Shown one piece after another: positions 13,597 through 14,428 of a DNA stretch of 14,428 bases. The notes below the pieces were generated by a model. The model made no database searches, had not been told where the DNA came from, and worked only from the letters and a program-made list of their open reading frames with translations. The DNA comes from Odoribacteraceae bacterium (GTDB lineage Bacteria; Bacteroidota; Bacteroidia; Bacteroidales; Marinifilaceae): assembly GCA_031279175.1 (NCBI GenBank), contig JAITJA010000147.1, positions 1-14,428 of the forward strand, in the 5' to 3' direction. The stretch's first letter is position 1. Each line of letters opens with the position of its first letter. Made by a program: the position numbers and the translations under genes.

Positions 13597-13653
13597 CTAT
13601 TCGCGCCCGTCAATCGACCCGGTAGCGGTAGTCCCGGATAAATCACGAGAAGC

Positions 13654-13684
13654 TTTGGAGATAAGAAAAAAGAAATTACCTTTG
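13654..13684 (+). promoter_or_regulatory. rpmH promoter, textbook Bacteroidetes -33/-7
   Basis: TTTG (13654-13657), a spacer of exactly 19 nt and TACCTTTG (13677-13684) match the consensus without error. The ATG is 31 nt further on. Confidence 0.85.
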
Positions 13685-13715
13685 CCGCCATAAATAACCA
13701 TTTAAAACAATCGCT

Positions 13716-13874
13716 ATGAAACGGACATATCAGCCATCAAATCGCAAGAGAAGGAACAAACACGGTTTCAGGGAAAGGATGTCTACCGCCAACGGTAGGG
13801 CCGTGCTGGCCAGGAGAAGGGCAAAAGGGAGGAAAAAGTTAAGCGTCTCCGACGAACGCAGGCACAAATCGTGA
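13716..13874 (+). CDS. rpmH: 50S ribosomal protein L34
   Basis: This 52-residue, strongly basic protein starts MKRTYQPSNRKRRNKHGF and continues with RERMSTANGRAVLARRRAKGRKKLS, the near-invariant L34 sequence; it binds 23S rRNA in the large subunit. The C-terminus (VSDERRHKS) is a few residues longer than the classical 46-residue form, as in other Bacteroidetes. It has its own promoter and terminator, so it is a single-gene transcript. It falls below common ORF length cut-offs. Confidence 0.97.
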   Translation: MKRTYQPSNRKRRNKHGFRERMSTANGRAVLARRRAKGRKKLSVSDERRHKS

Positions 13875-13875
13875 G

Positions 13876-13903
13876 AAAAGCAGTTTAAACTGCTTTTTTT
13901 TTT
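13876..13903 (+). terminator. rpmH terminator
   Basis: AAAAGCAGTTT (13876-13886) and AAACTGCTTTT (13887-13897) form a perfect palindrome that merges into ten or more T (13894-13903), one base after the stop codon. Confidence 0.85.
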
Positions 13904-13935
13904 GCCATATCCCTACCGGGGATTGTCTCTTGGAG

Positions 13936-13969
13936 ATCGCGCGTGTTGCCGCACGCGCGATTTTCTTTT
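13936..13969 (+). terminator. Second terminator hairpin downstream of rpmH
   Basis: ATCGCGCGTG (13936-13945) pairs with CACGCGCGAT (13952-13961) over 10 bp with a 6-nt loop, followed by TTTCTTTT. It is probably a backup terminator. A minor stem ATCCC/GGGAT lies between it and the rpmH terminator. Confidence 0.7.
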
Positions 13970-14087
13970 GTATGCCGGTAATCTCTTTACCACGCCTCGC
14001 GACGGCAAGCGCGCCGGGCGCGAGGGGGCCACGAGGGGAGCGGGGTGGCGCGTCACCGCGGGATTTCGCGGAAAAATCCCCCGGATT

Positions 14088-14412
14088 TTTAACTAAAACC
14101 CCGACTTGTCTAACTAGACAGGCGAGATTTCTAACTAGACAGGCGACTTTTCTAACTAGATTTCCTGCTTGTCTAATTAGACAAACGGTTTGTCTAACTA
14201 GAAAAGTCATTTGTCTAACTAGAAAAGTCGTCTGTCTAATTAGACAAGTCATTTGTCTAACTAGACAAGTCGCCTGTCTAACTAGAAAAGTCATTTGTCT
14301 AATTAGACAAGTCGTCTGTCTAATTAGACAAGTCATTTGTCTAACTAGAAAAGTCGCCTGTCTAATTAGACAAGTGAAAAATCTAATTAGACAAACGGGA
14401 AATCTAATTAGA
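14088..14412. repeat. 21-bp tandem array of palindromic TCTAAYTAGA cores
   Basis: TCTAAYTAGA begins at 14109, 14130, 14151, 14172, 14193, 14214, 14235, 14256, 14277, 14298, 14319, 14340, 14361, 14382 and 14403: fifteen copies with no departure from a 21-bp step. A degenerate copy TTTAACTAAA sits exactly one step earlier (14088-14097). Seven cores are perfect palindromes (TAATTA) and eight have C at the centre. The 11-bp spacers follow a CAAGTCRYYTG-like consensus, often extending the palindrome to TGTCTAATTAGACA, and are more variable at both ends. It may continue past the window. Two helical turns per unit puts every core on the same DNA face. Confidence 0.9.
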
Positions 14413-14428
14413 AATCCCGGTAGTATAC

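Noticed and set aside
13839..14336. Minus-strand ORF with seven-residue repeats (CLIRQ-x-x and variants)
   Set aside because: A 21-bp repeat is a multiple of three, so one frame stays open by arithmetic; the ORF also runs across two terminators and antisense to the end of rpmH. It is the DNA array read as protein.
14088..14412. CRISPR array
   Set aside because: The unit is 21 bp, the spacers are near-identical and only 11 bp, and no cas genes are present.

Overview
The window reads as a chromosomal segment of a fairly GC-rich Bacteroidales-type bacterium. The reasons are: several genes are preceded by the Bacteroidetes -33/-7 promoter (TTTG, about 19-20 nt, TAnnTTTG); there is a secreted GH2 enzyme with a DUF4982-like region, a secreted GH29 fucosidase-like enzyme and a gingipain-like clan CD protease; and there are a Fur, TM2 and DUF2752 set and an L34 gene of ordinary bacterial type. 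No assignment below order level is justified from the sequence alone.

Layout. (1) 1-79 is the 3' end of an unknown gene, closed by a strong hairpin at 107-147. A second terminator-like hairpin (239-276) stands in front of the next operon. (2) 375-4598 is a tight same-strand run: GH2 glycosidase, a 97-residue membrane protein resembling only the cytoplasmic head and membrane helix of a FecR anti-sigma factor, and a secreted gingipain-like protease. A secreted helical protein of unknown function (4739-5584) follows. (3) 5675-6433 is a decayed mobile-element patch: IS-like terminal repeats, the broken start of a transposase, and between them a frameshifted fragment of a zinc/manganese ABC permease. 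(4) 6603-7826 is a Cys/Met-metabolism PLP enzyme, convergent with a DUF2752/TM2 membrane-protein pair. That pair diverges from a Fur-family regulator, which is itself tail-to-tail with a CorA-type Mg2+ channel. (5) 10229-11629 is a secreted GH29 alpha-L-fucosidase-like enzyme. (6) 11971-13596 is the most interesting unit: a good promoter, a 64-residue orphan ORF, a radical SAM/SPASM enzyme with all expected cluster cysteines, and 12 nt after its stop a 46-residue ORF ending in a Gly/Cys tail with four cysteines spaced C-x-C-x2-C-x3-C, closed by a strong terminator. This looks like a compact RiPP cassette with its own precursor. (7) 13716-13874 is rpmH (L34) with textbook promoter and terminator. 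It is followed by a strictly 21-bp-periodic array of 15 palindromic TCTAAYTAGA cores, plus one degenerate copy, running to the window edge.

The glycosidases, protease and secreted protein fit life on host or dietary glycoprotein, with sugars and peptides released outside the cell. The Fur, CorA and permease-remnant neighbourhood has a metal-homeostasis flavour. The peptide cassette appears independent of its neighbours: no exporter, leader protease or immunity gene is visible inside the window.
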